Origin: Chitinophaga niastensis | GTDB taxonomy: Bacteria; Bacteroidota; Bacteroidia; Chitinophagales; Chitinophagaceae | Assembly (NCBI RefSeq): GCF_003014755.1 | Contig: NZ_PYAW01000003.1 | Location: 434,001 to 498,000, forward strand | Direction of reading: 5' to 3' | Length of the DNA: 64,000 nt | Shown here: piece after piece, positions 44,145 to 54,600 of the stretch | How positions within the stretch are numbered: the first letter of the stretch is position 1 | How the letters are laid out: each line of letters begins with the position of its first letter | The notes under the pieces: generated by a model | What the model was told of the DNA's origin: nothing | The model's database searches: none | Seen by the model: only the letters and a program-made list of their open reading frames with translations | Position numbers and translations under genes: made by a program

Positions 44145-44894
44145 ATGAATTCTCAACTAAGAAAACAGAAAATTCTGGCGCAACTGGCAGCGGCCGGAGA
44201 AGTAGATACCAAAATGCTGGCACAGGAATTCAACACCTCTGAAATAACTATCCGGAGAGACCTGCATCAACTGGCAGATGATGGCATGCTTTGTCGTACC
44301 CACGGCGGCGCTATTAAAATCACACCACTGGAAATGCCGCATAACTTCAGCAACAAAGCTGCTGTAAACCAGGTGGCAAAAGATAATATTTGCCGCAAGG
44401 CGGCAGCACAAATAAAAGAAGGTGATATTATCTTTATGGATTGCGGCAGCACTGTTTTCCGGATGTGTCAATTCATTAAAAACAAAAGGATCAAAGTCAT
44501 TACCAACTCCATTCCTGTGCTATACGAACTGCAAAACAGCCAGGTATCCCTCAATATTATTGGTGGCGAATTTGACTCCGAAAGACAAGCCATACACGGC
44601 AAAATGGCTGAAGAACATATCCGTAGCTACCATGCTACCAAAGCTTTCATAGGAGTAGATGGGATCTCATCACACGGATTATTTGCCCATAGTGAAAAGG
44701 AAGCAGCAATTGCATTAGCATTGGCTACACAAAGTGATTACACCTACCTTTTATGTGATGCAGGTAAGATCGGCAAAGCGTCTTATATGAAATTTGCAGA
44801 TGTAGATCTGGTGAATGCTATTATTACCAATGCGGATAAGGAGGAATTGAAGTTTTGTAAGAAAAAGGGCGTGAAAATTATAAGCACAGAATAA
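44145..44894 (+). CDS. DeoR/GlpR family transcriptional repressor
   Basis: This 249-residue protein has an N-terminal DeoR helix-turn-helix (VDTKMLAQEFNTSEITIRRD, then HGGAI at residues 53-57) and a C-terminal sugar-phosphate-binding DeoR domain (DIIFMDCGSTVFRM, GVDGISSHGL). Such repressors respond to phosphorylated sugars. It is divergent from nudK with a repeat array between, and an outer-membrane barrel follows 221 bp downstream. I infer autoregulation and control of nudK. Confidence 0.92.
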   Translation: MNSQLRKQKILAQLAAAGEVDTKMLAQEFNTSEITIRRDLHQLADDGMLCRTHGGAIKITPLEMPHNFSNKAAVNQVAKDNICRKAAAQIKEGDIIFMDCGSTVFRMCQFIKNKRIKVITNSIPVLYELQNSQVSLNIIGGEFDSERQAIHGKMAEEHIRSYHATKAFIGVDGISSHGLFAHSEKEAAIALALATQSDYTYLLCDAGKIGKASYMKFADVDLVNAIITNADKEELKFCKKKGVKIISTE

Positions 44895-44992
44895 TCTCTT
44901 TTAAATTAACCATTGGCCGGATATTATACTAATTATCAACCGCTTCATTTTGACAATATCGTCCCATTTTAACAGGGTAGCAAAAGTTTTCA

Positions 44993-45015
44993 GTTAGTGT
45001 AATCTACACACTAAC
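44993..45015. promoter_or_regulatory. Perfect 8-bp inverted repeat before the porin
   Basis: GTTAGTGT (44993-45000) and ACACTAAC (45008-45015) have a 7-nt spacer. It lies 100 bp upstream of the porin ATG and is a candidate operator of unknown regulator. Confidence 0.4.
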
Positions 45016-45115
45016 CAATTGGCATTTAGCCGATTATCTTTTATTCTTATTTTATTTCCCGCAGGGCACAACTTTAGTATTGACATAGGTGCTTCTAAAA
45101 TAAATATAAATAAGA

Positions 45116-46465
45116 ATGAAAAGAGCATTACCTACGTCACTTATACTGACACTTGCCATCTCCTTTGGCTATGCACAACAGGACTCAACCAAACAACATA
45201 TCATGCCCGTAGTAGATGGTTCTAATGGCAGATGCCTGCCTTCACCGCTTGCCTCCCCTCCTTTTCCCGGGTCAGAATGGGATGGCGCACCCATTATAGG
45301 GGCCCCGGCTGAAGCGCCTGATTACCCGCTGCAAAAAGCGCTGGGATTAGCCAAACAAAAGAGTCGCATAAAAATATACGGTTGGGTGGGTATAGGAGGT
45401 AATTTCAGTACTTCCCGCAACTCTAATGCACCTACCTCCTACAATATAGTTCCCAACAGTATTGTACTTGATCAGATTATTCTCCGGGTGGAGCGCCAGC
45501 CTAATACGGTTCAAACGGATCATGTAGACTGGGGCTTTTTAGTAGACAATATTTATGGCACCGATTACAGATATACTATCGCCAAAGGTATTGTAAGCGA
45601 TCAGCTACTGAAATCAAATCACCTGTACGGTTACGACCCTACGCAGGTATATGGCTTGTTGTACATTCCCAAAGTGGCGCAGGGATTACTGATTAAAGTC
45701 GGTCGCTTTATTTCACCTTCAGACATTGAAGCACAATGGGCGCCAGACAACTACATGTACTCCCACTCCCTGATGTTCACAGTTGATCCTTATACTTTTA
45801 CAGGCGCGCAAGCTACCCTTCGGATCAATCAGTATTGGCAGGTGGAATTAGGAGTGCATGCCGGTAACGATGTAGCGCCATGGAGCAATTCAGCGAATGT
45901 GAATGGTCTTGCTATGGTTCGTTGGGTATCTAAGAACAATAACAATTCTATTTATGCCGGTATTAACTCATTAGGCAATGGTAAATACACAAATGAACAT
46001 GATAACCTGCAAATGGTGGTGAGTACCTGGGGACACCGCTTTAGTAGCAAAGTGCACATGATGACAGAGCTGTATTACATCTGGCAAAAAGATGCGGCAA
46101 TGGGAGGAACACCTATCTATGGTCCGGGGAAACCGTACTATATGGGAACAGGTATCGGTACTATTGTTCCGGGAATATCCGCTGCTGTTGGGGCTGTGAA
46201 TTACTTTCAGATACAATTATCTGCTGAAAAAGATTACATCTCTGTCCGCAATGATTTTTTGAATGATCCACAGGGCAACAGAACAGGCTTTGCTACAGCG
46301 TATTCCAGTCACACTATTGGCTGGGTGCATCACTTTAATAATCTGATAAGAATTCGTCCGGAAGTCAGATATGAGCGAGCCTATGATAAAGGTGCTACAC
46401 CGTATGATAATGGTACAAAGAAAGACCAGGTAACGGGTGCGATGGATCTTATTGTAAGATTTTGA
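45116..46465 (+). CDS. Outer-membrane beta-barrel porin-like protein (BBP2 type)
   Basis: This 449-residue protein has a signal peptide (ending GYAQ). The mature N-terminus is Pro-rich (PLASPPFPGSEWDGAP), and the rest is beta-rich with aromatic strands (RIKIYGWVGIGGNFSTS, IRPEVRYERAYDK). It resembles the BBP2/OmpL-like beta-barrel group of Bacteroidota. It likely sits in the outer membrane and passes small solutes. No substrate is suggested by its neighbours; it follows a DeoR-type gene. Confidence 0.8.
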   Translation: MKRALPTSLILTLAISFGYAQQDSTKQHIMPVVDGSNGRCLPSPLASPPFPGSEWDGAPIIGAPAEAPDYPLQKALGLAKQKSRIKIYGWVGIGGNFSTSRNSNAPTSYNIVPNSIVLDQIILRVERQPNTVQTDHVDWGFLVDNIYGTDYRYTIAKGIVSDQLLKSNHLYGYDPTQVYGLLYIPKVAQGLLIKVGRFISPSDIEAQWAPDNYMYSHSLMFTVDPYTFTGAQATLRINQYWQVELGVHAGNDVAPWSNSANVNGLAMVRWVSKNNNNSIYAGINSLGNGKYTNEHDNLQMVVSTWGHRFSSKVHMMTELYYIWQKDAAMGGTPIYGPGKPYYMGTGIGTIVPGISAAVGAVNYFQIQLSAEKDYISVRNDFLNDPQGNRTGFATAYSSHTIGWVHHFNNLIRIRPEVRYERAYDKGATPYDNGTKKDQVTGAMDLIVRF

Positions 46466-46513
46466 TCCTGAAATAACTAAAGGGATGTGCTGTACGGCAG
46501 AATGACGTTATGA

Positions 46514-47695
46514 TCATTTAAAGTGTAGCACATCCTTATCAAAATAGTAATCTATTTTCGTTGTCTTTTTCAGATTGCCGAGAAAAGCCGTAATAGGCCG
46601 GTTCCTGTTCAGCATACCCGTAAATTGCTCCTTTCCTATAGTAGGATTGTCCATTACCACTTCTATACCAAACCATCTTGGCAATACGGCTGTAATCTCT
46701 TCCAGTGTTGCCTGGTTAAAATAATACCTGCCAAGACGCCAGGCAAGCACTTTGTCGGCGTCGAATGACTGTAGCTCAATGTCATTACCGCCATTATACA
46801 CCGCTTCCATTCCTGGCTTGAGGGACACTTTTTTCCCGGAGGATGCTTTAAAATTTACGGCTCCCTGTACCAGGGATACTTTGACTATTCCACTATCGTA
46901 AGAGTTGATATTAAACTCCGTTCCCAATACCTGTACAGTTCCCTGCGGTGTATGCACCAGGAAAGGTTTTGCTGCATCCTGTGCCACTTTCATATAGCCT
47001 TCCCCGTTAATAGTGATTTCCCGGGTTTTGCCATTAAATGCAAATGGGAATTGAAGGCTGGTGGCTGAGTTCATCCATACCTCGGTACCATCGGCAAGTT
47101 CTACATGGTAATCCATACCAATAGGTACCGTTAAGCTATTCAGGCTTACACTTTCTTCTTTTTTGGTGGTGTTGGCTGCTGAGAAGCTTAATGTTTTATT
47201 CACATTACTCAGGCTAACATCGGCAACGCGGATACTGTCCTGGCGCTGCGTAAGGTTTATTACCTGCCCGTTGGCGAGTTTTAATTCAATTACTTTTTTA
47301 TCTTTTGGAGCAGCGGGTGCAGCTGCAGCTATCGATTGATCCGTTTTGTGGTTAATAAGGTAGAAAGCTCCGAGACCGATGATGACAAGAACAGAAGCAG
47401 CCACTGCCAGCTTGCGAATGAGCAGTGTCCTTACATTATTACGTTGAGGCAGACTCGCGATTAAAGTAGGGTCCATCCAGTCCAGCTCCTTGTAGTGGTC
47501 AAGTTTCTCTTTGGGAAACTGTCCGCTAAGGCGCTCCCATTCCCGCTTAACGGCTTCATCTTCCCGGATGAGCTGCTCAAGGTAAAGCGATTCCTCCTCG
47601 GTGATAAGCCCGGCAAGTTTAGATATAATCAGCGATTGTATATAGTTTGAAGATTCTTTCAAAATAATCATTTTTATCTTTTTTATGCCCATCAA
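46514..47695 (-). CDS. FecR-family anti-sigma factor
   Basis: This 393-residue protein has an N-terminal cytoplasmic segment that contacts sigma (EEESLYLEQLIREDEAVKRE), a single membrane segment near residues 105-125 (VAASVLVIIGLGAFYLI) and a periplasmic FecR domain (VPIGMDYHVELADGTEVWMN, GEGYMKVAQDAAKPF). The longest start is kept; an internal Met at residue 9 is possible. It lies 171 bp after an ECF sigma gene on the same strand. The usual SusC/SusD pair is absent: the next gene is a convergent porin. The pair is therefore orphan, or its partner lies elsewhere. Confidence 0.9.
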   Translation of the reverse strand: MMGIKKIKMIILKESSNYIQSLIISKLAGLITEEESLYLEQLIREDEAVKREWERLSGQFPKEKLDHYKELDWMDPTLIASLPQRNNVRTLLIRKLAVAASVLVIIGLGAFYLINHKTDQSIAAAAPAAPKDKKVIELKLANGQVINLTQRQDSIRVADVSLSNVNKTLSFSAANTTKKEESVSLNSLTVPIGMDYHVELADGTEVWMNSATSLQFPFAFNGKTREITINGEGYMKVAQDAAKPFLVHTPQGTVQVLGTEFNINSYDSGIVKVSLVQGAVNFKASSGKKVSLKPGMEAVYNGGNDIELQSFDADKVLAWRLGRYYFNQATLEEITAVLPRWFGIEVVMDNPTIGKEQFTGMLNRNRPITAFLGNLKKTTKIDYYFDKDVLHFK

Positions 47696-47866
47696 TCAAA
47701 TATTGCTGCCTGGGCATCCAGACACCCGATTGTCACCTGAAAAGCGTGGCATTGCTTTAGGTGACCGCACTACAGGTTGACAGGCAGTACTTGATGAAGC
47801 CTCCTGAAGGTTGCTATATGATCTCTATTTATTATAATACACATCTGAAGGGATAAAAGTACTATG

Positions 47867-48424
47867 TTATAGGATGGGATTAAAATAATGCCGCAATATT
47901 TTAACTGCTTTACTGATCTGATTTTTAACGGTCTGAATGGTCGTCTCCATCTCAGCAGCTATTTCCTTATGCGTTTTCTGGTCATAATACCTCAGCCTGA
48001 ATGCCTTCGCAGACATAGGAGGCACCTTGCGCAACAAAGCAGTATCCAGTCGGAAATAGAGCTCTTTTGTCTCAAAAGGATCTTTTGGAAATTGTGGTTC
48101 ATCAGGGATCACCCGTGAGAATTTTTTGTCCCGTGCAATTTTGTTCAGACAGCGGTTGCGTATACTCGCGTACATATAGTTTCTCAGCGTACTGGAACCA
48201 TCCTTGTTATGGAAAGACGAATTAACATTCAGGAACAATTGCTTTTGCCAGAAATCAAGGAAAAACTCCTGTAGCACATCTTGCGCTTCGTTTTCATCCT
48301 TTAGCATATCCTCAGCCAGTATCATGAGGAATTGACGGTATTTGGTGTACACAACTGTAAACACTTCAGTATTACCGCTTTTAAGCTGTTCGAGCAGATT
48401 AGGTTCTTGGTTGTCTTGTCGCAT
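47867..48424 (-). CDS. ECF sigma factor (FecI-like)
   Basis: This 185-residue protein has sigma region 2 (FTVVYTKYRQFLMILAEDML, EAQDVLQEFFLDFW) and region 4 (SAKAFRLRYYDQKTHKEIAA, TIQTVKNQISKAVKI). This is the pattern of FecI-type ECF sigma factors. It precedes the FecR gene by 171 bp. A 7-bp inverted repeat (ATACAAT and ATTGTAT, 48473-48493) lies about 50 bp before its start. Confidence 0.92.
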   Translation of the reverse strand: MRQDNQEPNLLEQLKSGNTEVFTVVYTKYRQFLMILAEDMLKDENEAQDVLQEFFLDFWQKQLFLNVNSSFHNKDGSSTLRNYMYASIRNRCLNKIARDKKFSRVIPDEPQFPKDPFETKELYFRLDTALLRKVPPMSAKAFRLRYYDQKTHKEIAAEMETTIQTVKNQISKAVKILRHYFNPIL

Positions 48425-48868
48425 TCTTTATTCCGCTTTATGAACCAGTAGTGGGTACCTAAACAAAAACGCATACAATAAACTGCATTGTATAGAGGAT
48501 ATATGCGGATTTAAACACGGTCTCAGGTGTTAATGGCGACAAATAAAACAATGGCAAATCTCCCACATGACCGGGATGAAAAACACTCCCCCTTTTAATG
48601 CATTCTTCCGTCAACGTTTAAGTCCCAATAAGGGCCCGATTATTTTTTATTATTAACTTAAAATTAACCTTATTAGTCCAATTCCGGGCCCGTAAAACTG
48701 TTAATGCCTCGTTAAGCAGAAAAAAAAGAGGGTATGATTAAACGAAAAAAGCCATCAAAATCGTGCTCTATTTATCTTTTCAAAAACGGATAATGATTCA
48801 TTTAAAAAATGAAACATATATGCGTTCCGGTTATACTAAAATATATTATTGCTCTACCAGGCCCCCCT
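48425..48868. other. Intergenic region, 444 bp
   Basis: No gene was seen. It is AT-rich with two GGGCCC palindromes (about 48632 and 48707). No repeat array or clear promoter was found, apart from the inverted repeat near 48480. Confidence 0.4.
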
Positions 48869-49141
48869 CTAATGAAAATACCGCCGCAGCACCTGTGCCG
48901 GCGTAAGCATACCCGTAGTCTTATTCAAAGAATCCAGCTTTGATTGCTCCAGCTTCGCCATCGGGATAGTCCCTGTTTCCAGCATCCGCTTCATCACCGG
49001 CATTTTAGCTGCCGGCAATGTATCCCGCAGGTACTTCTCCATCATCAGATTGGCAATGGGATTTGTAGATGACCAGCCATTAAAACGGATAAATAAATAA
49101 GTGCTATTTCCCTGCCTTTTTATACGCGCCGGTACTGCCAT
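48869..49141 (-). CDS. Short overlapping frame, possible small gene or frameshifted tail
   Basis: The 90-codon frame reads STYLFIRFNGWSSTNPIANL then KYLRDTLPAAKMP, and looks protein-like. It overlaps the end of the 292-residue gene at 49104 by 38 bp in another frame. It could be a real gene, a start further in (Met at 49045, 58 residues), or a frameshifted extension. No family was recognised. Confidence 0.35.
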   Translation of the reverse strand: MAVPARIKRQGNSTYLFIRFNGWSSTNPIANLMMEKYLRDTLPAAKMPVMKRMLETGTIPMAKLEQSKLDSLNKTTGMLTPAQVLRRYFH

Positions 49142-49982
49142 CCCAGCTGTATTGTGCGGTTTCTTTTTTTGATGTAAAAATAGTATCTCCTTTCTTATCC
49201 GTTTTATCTGTACTCTCTTCTTCTTCCATATTCATAATGATCATATCCGGTTTACCATTTTTTTCTGCCGGAAAAACAAAATTCTCCTCATGATGATAAG
49301 CGCCCGCATCTCCCACATTCATTCTGCCAGGTAATGGTACCAGCCTCGCATCGTTGGTCCAGGCATAATAAAAGAAGTTATCCGGAACGCCACAGGCCTG
49401 TCCGCCAAAATTCACCACAACGATATTTTGTACATTGCTGAGTCCCAATCCACTCATTACTTTTCCACCGGTAAAATTAGCCGCTTCATCATCATCTATT
49501 TTCCATTGTACAGTGCCCATCAGCTTCCCTCCGGAAACAACCTTCAGCTTTATAATAAACTTATGAAATACAGTTGTTTCACCATTCTCCCTAACGGTAG
49601 TGTCTACACGCCGGTCCATAGCATAAACAAACTTTGTGTCGCCTCTGCGCATAGGCTCAAATGAGAGCAGCCCACGCCATATAAAGCCTTCTTTTTCAAG
49701 ACCATTCTTTTTATATTTAATCTGTACCCACGGGGCGGTAATACCCTTAAGTGTAAAAGACTGTTCCGTAATGGTGGCGACTGTAACATCATCGCCGGCA
49801 AACAAGGTATCAGCGGGCGTCTGCTTAGTGTCCGTACTTACCCGTACATAAGCGGTATCAGCAAAGATATAACGACTGTCACCAGGGTTCAAACTCCAAA
49901 TGGTGTATACTTCCTGCGCAAAAGTGACACTTGCAAAACAGCAGGACAGGCATAGCAGGATAACAAATTTCATAGTATGCAT
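49104..49982 (-). CDS. Secreted hypothetical protein with SH3-like region
   Basis: This 292-residue protein has a signal peptide (ending TFAQ). Residues 30-110 have an SH3-like beta pattern (YVRVSTDTKQTPADTLFAGD, WVQIKYKKNG). The middle (VSGGKLMGTVQWKIDDDEAA) and end (ETAQYSWDGSTGAYK) are unknown. Met-4 could be the true start. It is downstream of nothing obvious and opposite no other gene. Function is unknown. Confidence 0.7.
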   Translation of the reverse strand: MHTMKFVILLCLSCCFASVTFAQEVYTIWSLNPGDSRYIFADTAYVRVSTDTKQTPADTLFAGDDVTVATITEQSFTLKGITAPWVQIKYKKNGLEKEGFIWRGLLSFEPMRRGDTKFVYAMDRRVDTTVRENGETTVFHKFIIKLKVVSGGKLMGTVQWKIDDDEAANFTGGKVMSGLGLSNVQNIVVVNFGGQACGVPDNFFYYAWTNDARLVPLPGRMNVGDAGAYHHEENFVFPAEKNGKPDMIIMNMEEEESTDKTDKKGDTIFTSKKETAQYSWDGSTGAYKKAGK

Positions 49983-50083
49983 GAGATAGATGTATATAAT
50001 AAGATGCGAAAGTATATCTTCTTAAAATAATTACCAGCATAAAACTATCGGCACTACTTATCCTGATCATTCACTAAAAGAAG

Positions 50084-50117
50084 AGAGGCTATCTTCATAA
50101 AAGAAGATAACCCCTCT
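50084..50117 (-). terminator. Terminator after the SusD-like gene
   Basis: AGAGG and TATCTTC pair with GAAGATA and CCTCT around a 6-nt loop, with an internal bulge. T-rich DNA follows on the minus strand. It lies 25 bp past the SusD 3' end. Confidence 0.65.
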
Positions 50118-50141
50118 GTTGGCAATGGTTATAAACACCTT

Positions 50142-51590
50142 CTACTTTTTATCCCACCAGATCCTGCTGCTCAGGTCATCTATTCCACCCAAGCGCTGTA
50201 CTGCTTCATCATAGTTCTTTTTATTCAGCAATGCTTCCCTGGAAGGATAGCCGTGCCTGCGTGGTATTTGCCCATCGCGGGTTTGTGCATTGGCCGGTGG
50301 CGTTAGTTTAGGGAAACCAGTTCTTCTCCACTCATGCCATGCTTCCCAGCCATTAAGAAACAGGCCAACCCATTTCTGCGTTAAGATCTGCTCCACTCCT
50401 TTTGCCGGATCGTATTTTACACCCGGTGTGGTAACGCAGGTATTATAATCAGCATCGTTATATACACCAAACTGCTGCATAGAAGCCTTGATACCAGCCA
50501 GGTAGTAGGTTTCCACATCTGCATCTGTACCGGGTATCCAGCTCAGTTTCACCGCTTCAGCAAAAGAAAACTGCACCTGCGCTGCGGTATAAAAATATAC
50601 CGGCGATTCAGGTTTGCGCATCCCTGCACCCAACAAAGACGCAGTAGAAAAATCGGTATTGATCACACCATAAGGTTGTCCTTTATAAGTACCATTACCC
50701 GCTTTGTCGGCAAACTTCGGCAAACGGGGATCTTTGTTAGCCAGCATCATATCTACCAACGTGTTGGATAACGCATAAGGGTTGTTATCCACCCGCCAGC
50801 TGAAGGACCAATAGTTTTCATTATTCTGATCGGATGGCAGATAGTTATACATCACATTGTCTTTGTTATCGAGGATAACACCATCAGCCATGGCAGCATT
50901 AAATTCTGTTTTACCTTTGGCGGGATCTATTTTTGATAACCGCAAAGCCATAACCAGGCGCAATGTGCCTGCAAATATTTTCCATTTGGCAGGATTGCCG
51001 CTGAACAAAATATCACCTTTTACATTTACACCACCATCAAATTGTGCGGCGGCTTCTTTCAGCTCTTTAAACAGATCATTATAAATATCCTGTTGTTTGT
51101 CGTACGCAGGTGTAAGATTATTGTTGCCCTTTAACGCATCAAAATAAGGAATATCTCCCCAGCGATCAGTCATATGCAAAAAGTAATAAGCCCGGAGAAT
51201 CCGTGCAATGGCCAGCTGGTTGGCATTGGAGCCAAAAGGCAGTGCTTCCGCTTTTTTCACAGGGTCCATATTTGCGGTGATCACTACCTGTAAATCGTTT
51301 AAGGCGCCCTGGTAGTAACCAAAATCCCAGTTGCCTTTTACGTATACCCCTTCCCGTTGGTAAGTCATTTCCGATAAATGTTGCGCATACAAAGGTGCTT
51401 CCCGGATAGGAGCACCGTTGCTACCCCCTACTGTAGCGGCCATGTCCCGGATGATATTGGTAAGCAGGTAACCCGTGTATGGTTTTTTGGGCATATTCGG
51501 ATTTGTGTTGATATCGCCGAAATTTCCGGGCTTACATCCGTATAATGTCAATACCAGCAGTAGTGTATATGTTATATATCGTATGTTCAT
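50142..51590 (-). CDS. SusD/RagB-family nutrient-binding lipoprotein
   Basis: This 482-residue protein has a lipoprotein signal (LVLTLYGC). The body matches the SusD-like_2 type (GDINTNPNMPKKPYTG, ILRAYYFLHMTDRWGDIPYF, NPAKWKIFAGTLRLVMALRL). It is a surface lipoprotein that binds ligand and hands it to its SusC partner. It lies 18 bp after SusC in the same operon. The ligand is not evident from the neighbours. Confidence 0.93.
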   Translation of the reverse strand: MNIRYITYTLLLVLTLYGCKPGNFGDINTNPNMPKKPYTGYLLTNIIRDMAATVGGSNGAPIREAPLYAQHLSEMTYQREGVYVKGNWDFGYYQGALNDLQVVITANMDPVKKAEALPFGSNANQLAIARILRAYYFLHMTDRWGDIPYFDALKGNNNLTPAYDKQQDIYNDLFKELKEAAAQFDGGVNVKGDILFSGNPAKWKIFAGTLRLVMALRLSKIDPAKGKTEFNAAMADGVILDNKDNVMYNYLPSDQNNENYWSFSWRVDNNPYALSNTLVDMMLANKDPRLPKFADKAGNGTYKGQPYGVINTDFSTASLLGAGMRKPESPVYFYTAAQVQFSFAEAVKLSWIPGTDADVETYYLAGIKASMQQFGVYNDADYNTCVTTPGVKYDPAKGVEQILTQKWVGLFLNGWEAWHEWRRTGFPKLTPPANAQTRDGQIPRRHGYPSREALLNKKNYDEAVQRLGGIDDLSSRIWWDKK

Positions 51591-51608
51591 GATTAATTTT
51601 TTTATGGC

Positions 51609-54600
51609 CTACAATACCAGTTTCAGGTTAAAACCAATGGTGCGGGTGGCAGGCACCTGTCCTCTTTCTTCCCAGAAGCTTTCCAGTTCAGATGTATCAA
51701 TACCTTTCAATGCGGTGTAAATCAACCAGGGGTTTTGCGCATACAAGGCTACATTCAAACTGGTAAAACCGGCTCTTTTATACCATGGCTTCATGGCAAA
51801 AGTATAGCCCAGTCTCAGCTCCCGCAGTTTTACATAACTCGCATCAAAAATAAAAGGTGGCGCTACTTTATTAAACAGGTAGGTCCAGTAGTAAGTACGG
51901 GCCTCTACATATCCGGTGAAAGGTGTGCCATCGGCCAGTACCCCATCCGGCTTGATGCCGCCTCCTTGTGCTACCGGCAGCCGCCAGTCGTTTCCTTTAT
52001 CATTGGTACCTACTGTAGATGGATCAAGGCCGGTACCCAGCAGGAACATTTTGGTGAGCGACAAAAATTTACCACCCACCTGGTAGTCGATAGCGAAAGA
52101 GAAATCAAAGTTTTTATAAACGATGGTACTTCCTAATCCACCGGTAAATTTAGGCAGAATAGAACCCAGCGGCTGATTTTCGTTGGTGAGATAAGCACCG
52201 TTGGTATTTACAATAGGTTTGCCGTTAGATGCACTGGCAATAGGTTTGCCATTCGCATCTTTGGCCTGATAATACTGGAAAGTAGGCCCTACCAGTAATC
52301 CCCACTCGGCTCCTTTTCTGTGATCCAGTTCTAAACGCAACCCGTTTTCACGGCCGGCAGCCAGGTAATTGTCCATGTTGGCGGCCAGGTCTATCACTTT
52401 GGATTTGTTGGTGCCCGCATTTACATACACATCCCAGGTAATAACTTTATTACGTATAGGCGTAGCAGTGATAGCAATATCTACTCCTTTGCTCTGGATC
52501 TCTCCGAGGTTCGTTAGATAACTGCTGTAGCCATTGGTTTCAGAAATCTGCAGTTCCGTCACCTGTTTGGTATTTTTATTTTTGTAGATGCTCACGTCTA
52601 CCCCTATACGATTATTAAGCAGCTTCAGGGCAAGGCCCCCTTCTATGCTGGTACTAAGGGAAGGAGACAAACGGGGATCCACCAATTTATCAGGTACATT
52701 GATAGCCGGAGAGCTGCCATAGGGGTTTTGCAGGTTGTAGCCGGTATTGATGGCGTAAATACCAGCATCCGATCCTGCCTGTGCCACGCCCAGTCTTACT
52801 TTACCAAAGCTCAGCCAATTGCTGTGCGGCAGCAGTTCTGTAAAAATAAAACTGGTAGAAACAGAAGGATAGAAATAATAATTTTTAGCGACAGGTAAAG
52901 TAGATGACCAGTCGTTACGCCCCGTGAGATCTACATACAACAAACGTTTATATCCCAGCGAAACTTTTCCGTATACACTCCTTACTTCCTGCTCCTGGTA
53001 ATCGTTAAAAGCATTGGGCCTTTGGTTGGAAGCAGTGATAGCATAGAGGTTCGGGATACTCAATCCTCCTACAGTATTGGCTTCGTTGCGGGTAAATTTA
53101 AAATGACGGATGTTACCACCTGCCAATGCATCGATAGACAGATCATGAATTTGTTTGTTGTAATTCAATGTCATCTCGTAGTTAAACTCCCTTGGTAAAG
53201 ACGAACCCGATTTATACATATCCTGCTTTACTGTACCAGATGCAACCCTGTCGTCATAATCATCTACCATAATATCTGCTCTTATCAACGATTGTAATTT
53301 CAGATTCGGCAATATTTTATAATTGAATCCGGTGTTACCGAATATCCTGAAATTGGAATAGCGGCGATAGCTCTCATAGTAAACACTGTAGGGATTATCA
53401 CGCTTGCGGGGCCGCAAGGCTGATGCCGAATCGTTTCCGTTTGGACCAACAATATTCCAGGTGCGGTAAGTACCATCCGGTGTTTTGTAGGGCCATAATC
53501 TTTTCATATCCACAGAGCGTTGAAACTCCTGGTTAAACTGCGCCATAATACTACGCTGATTGGAGTTACCACCATCAAAAGGTTCGGCTATCTGTTTGGT
53601 ACTTACTACATTGATATCTGCAAAAACAGTGAACTTATCCGTCACATCAAAGTTGCCGGCGAAGTCAATAAAATTACGTTTACGGTTGGCATTGGGATAA
53701 ATAAGATCTCTGTATTGATTGGCATAGGACAAACGATAAGATGCTTTCTCAGAGCCGCCGGAGAAGGCTACACTATTATTCAGGTTAATACCTGTACGAA
53801 AAAAGTCACGCACATTATTAGGATGCGATACAAACGGCGTTTGTTTTCCAAAGTCTTCCCCCGGATACCAGCTAAACCATTCCCGTACCATGGTGCCATC
53901 CATTTTAGGACCCCAGCTCTGGTCCATATAATACTGCACCATTTTCTGTCCATCAAAATTCTTCCAGTCGGCCGGATGTTTATTGGGATCAAAATGAAAT
54001 ACATCAAAGTTCATGTTATCACCGGCACCATAAATATTCTGATACGCAGGGATCACCGACAACCGTTCAAAGGCAGTACCGGAGTTAACTTCCACCCGCA
54101 TCTTTTGATTTCTTTGTCCTGTTTTGGACGTCAGCAGCACAGCACCTGCGGCAGCGCGTATACCATACAATGCAGTGGCAGCGGCCCCTTTCAGCACAGA
54201 AATAGATTCAATATTATCGAGATTGATATCTGTATGAGAGATGATGGTACCATCCAATACATAGATCGGGGAACCACCGCTCAAACTATTGGCACCACGT
54301 AAACGCAGTCCGGCATCACGAAAGGTAGAACTGGGCGCCCCTACTAACTGTGCGCCGGCTATCTTTCCGGCCAATGCGGTTTTAAGATCGGTGAACTTAC
54401 TATTGTCTACCTGTTCTCCCCCTATTTTTTGAATAGCGTAACCCAACGAACGTTCTTCGCGCTTAATGCCCAGCGCAGTTACTACTACTTCTCCCAGTTT
54501 CTGCAGATCGCCTTCCATGGTCACATTCAGGGTACCTTCGTCTTCTACAGCCTGCTCCTGCTTTTTTAAGCCAGTGATACTGAATACCAGGATAGCAGGA

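Noticed and set aside
48600..48720. GGGCCC-containing repeats in the spacer before the second sigma gene
   Set aside because: Only 6-7 bp are shared and the spacing is irregular; probably chance.
53520..54302. 260-codon plus frame opposite SusC
   Set aside because: It is antisense to a clear SusC gene and its translation shows no domain; a shadow frame.
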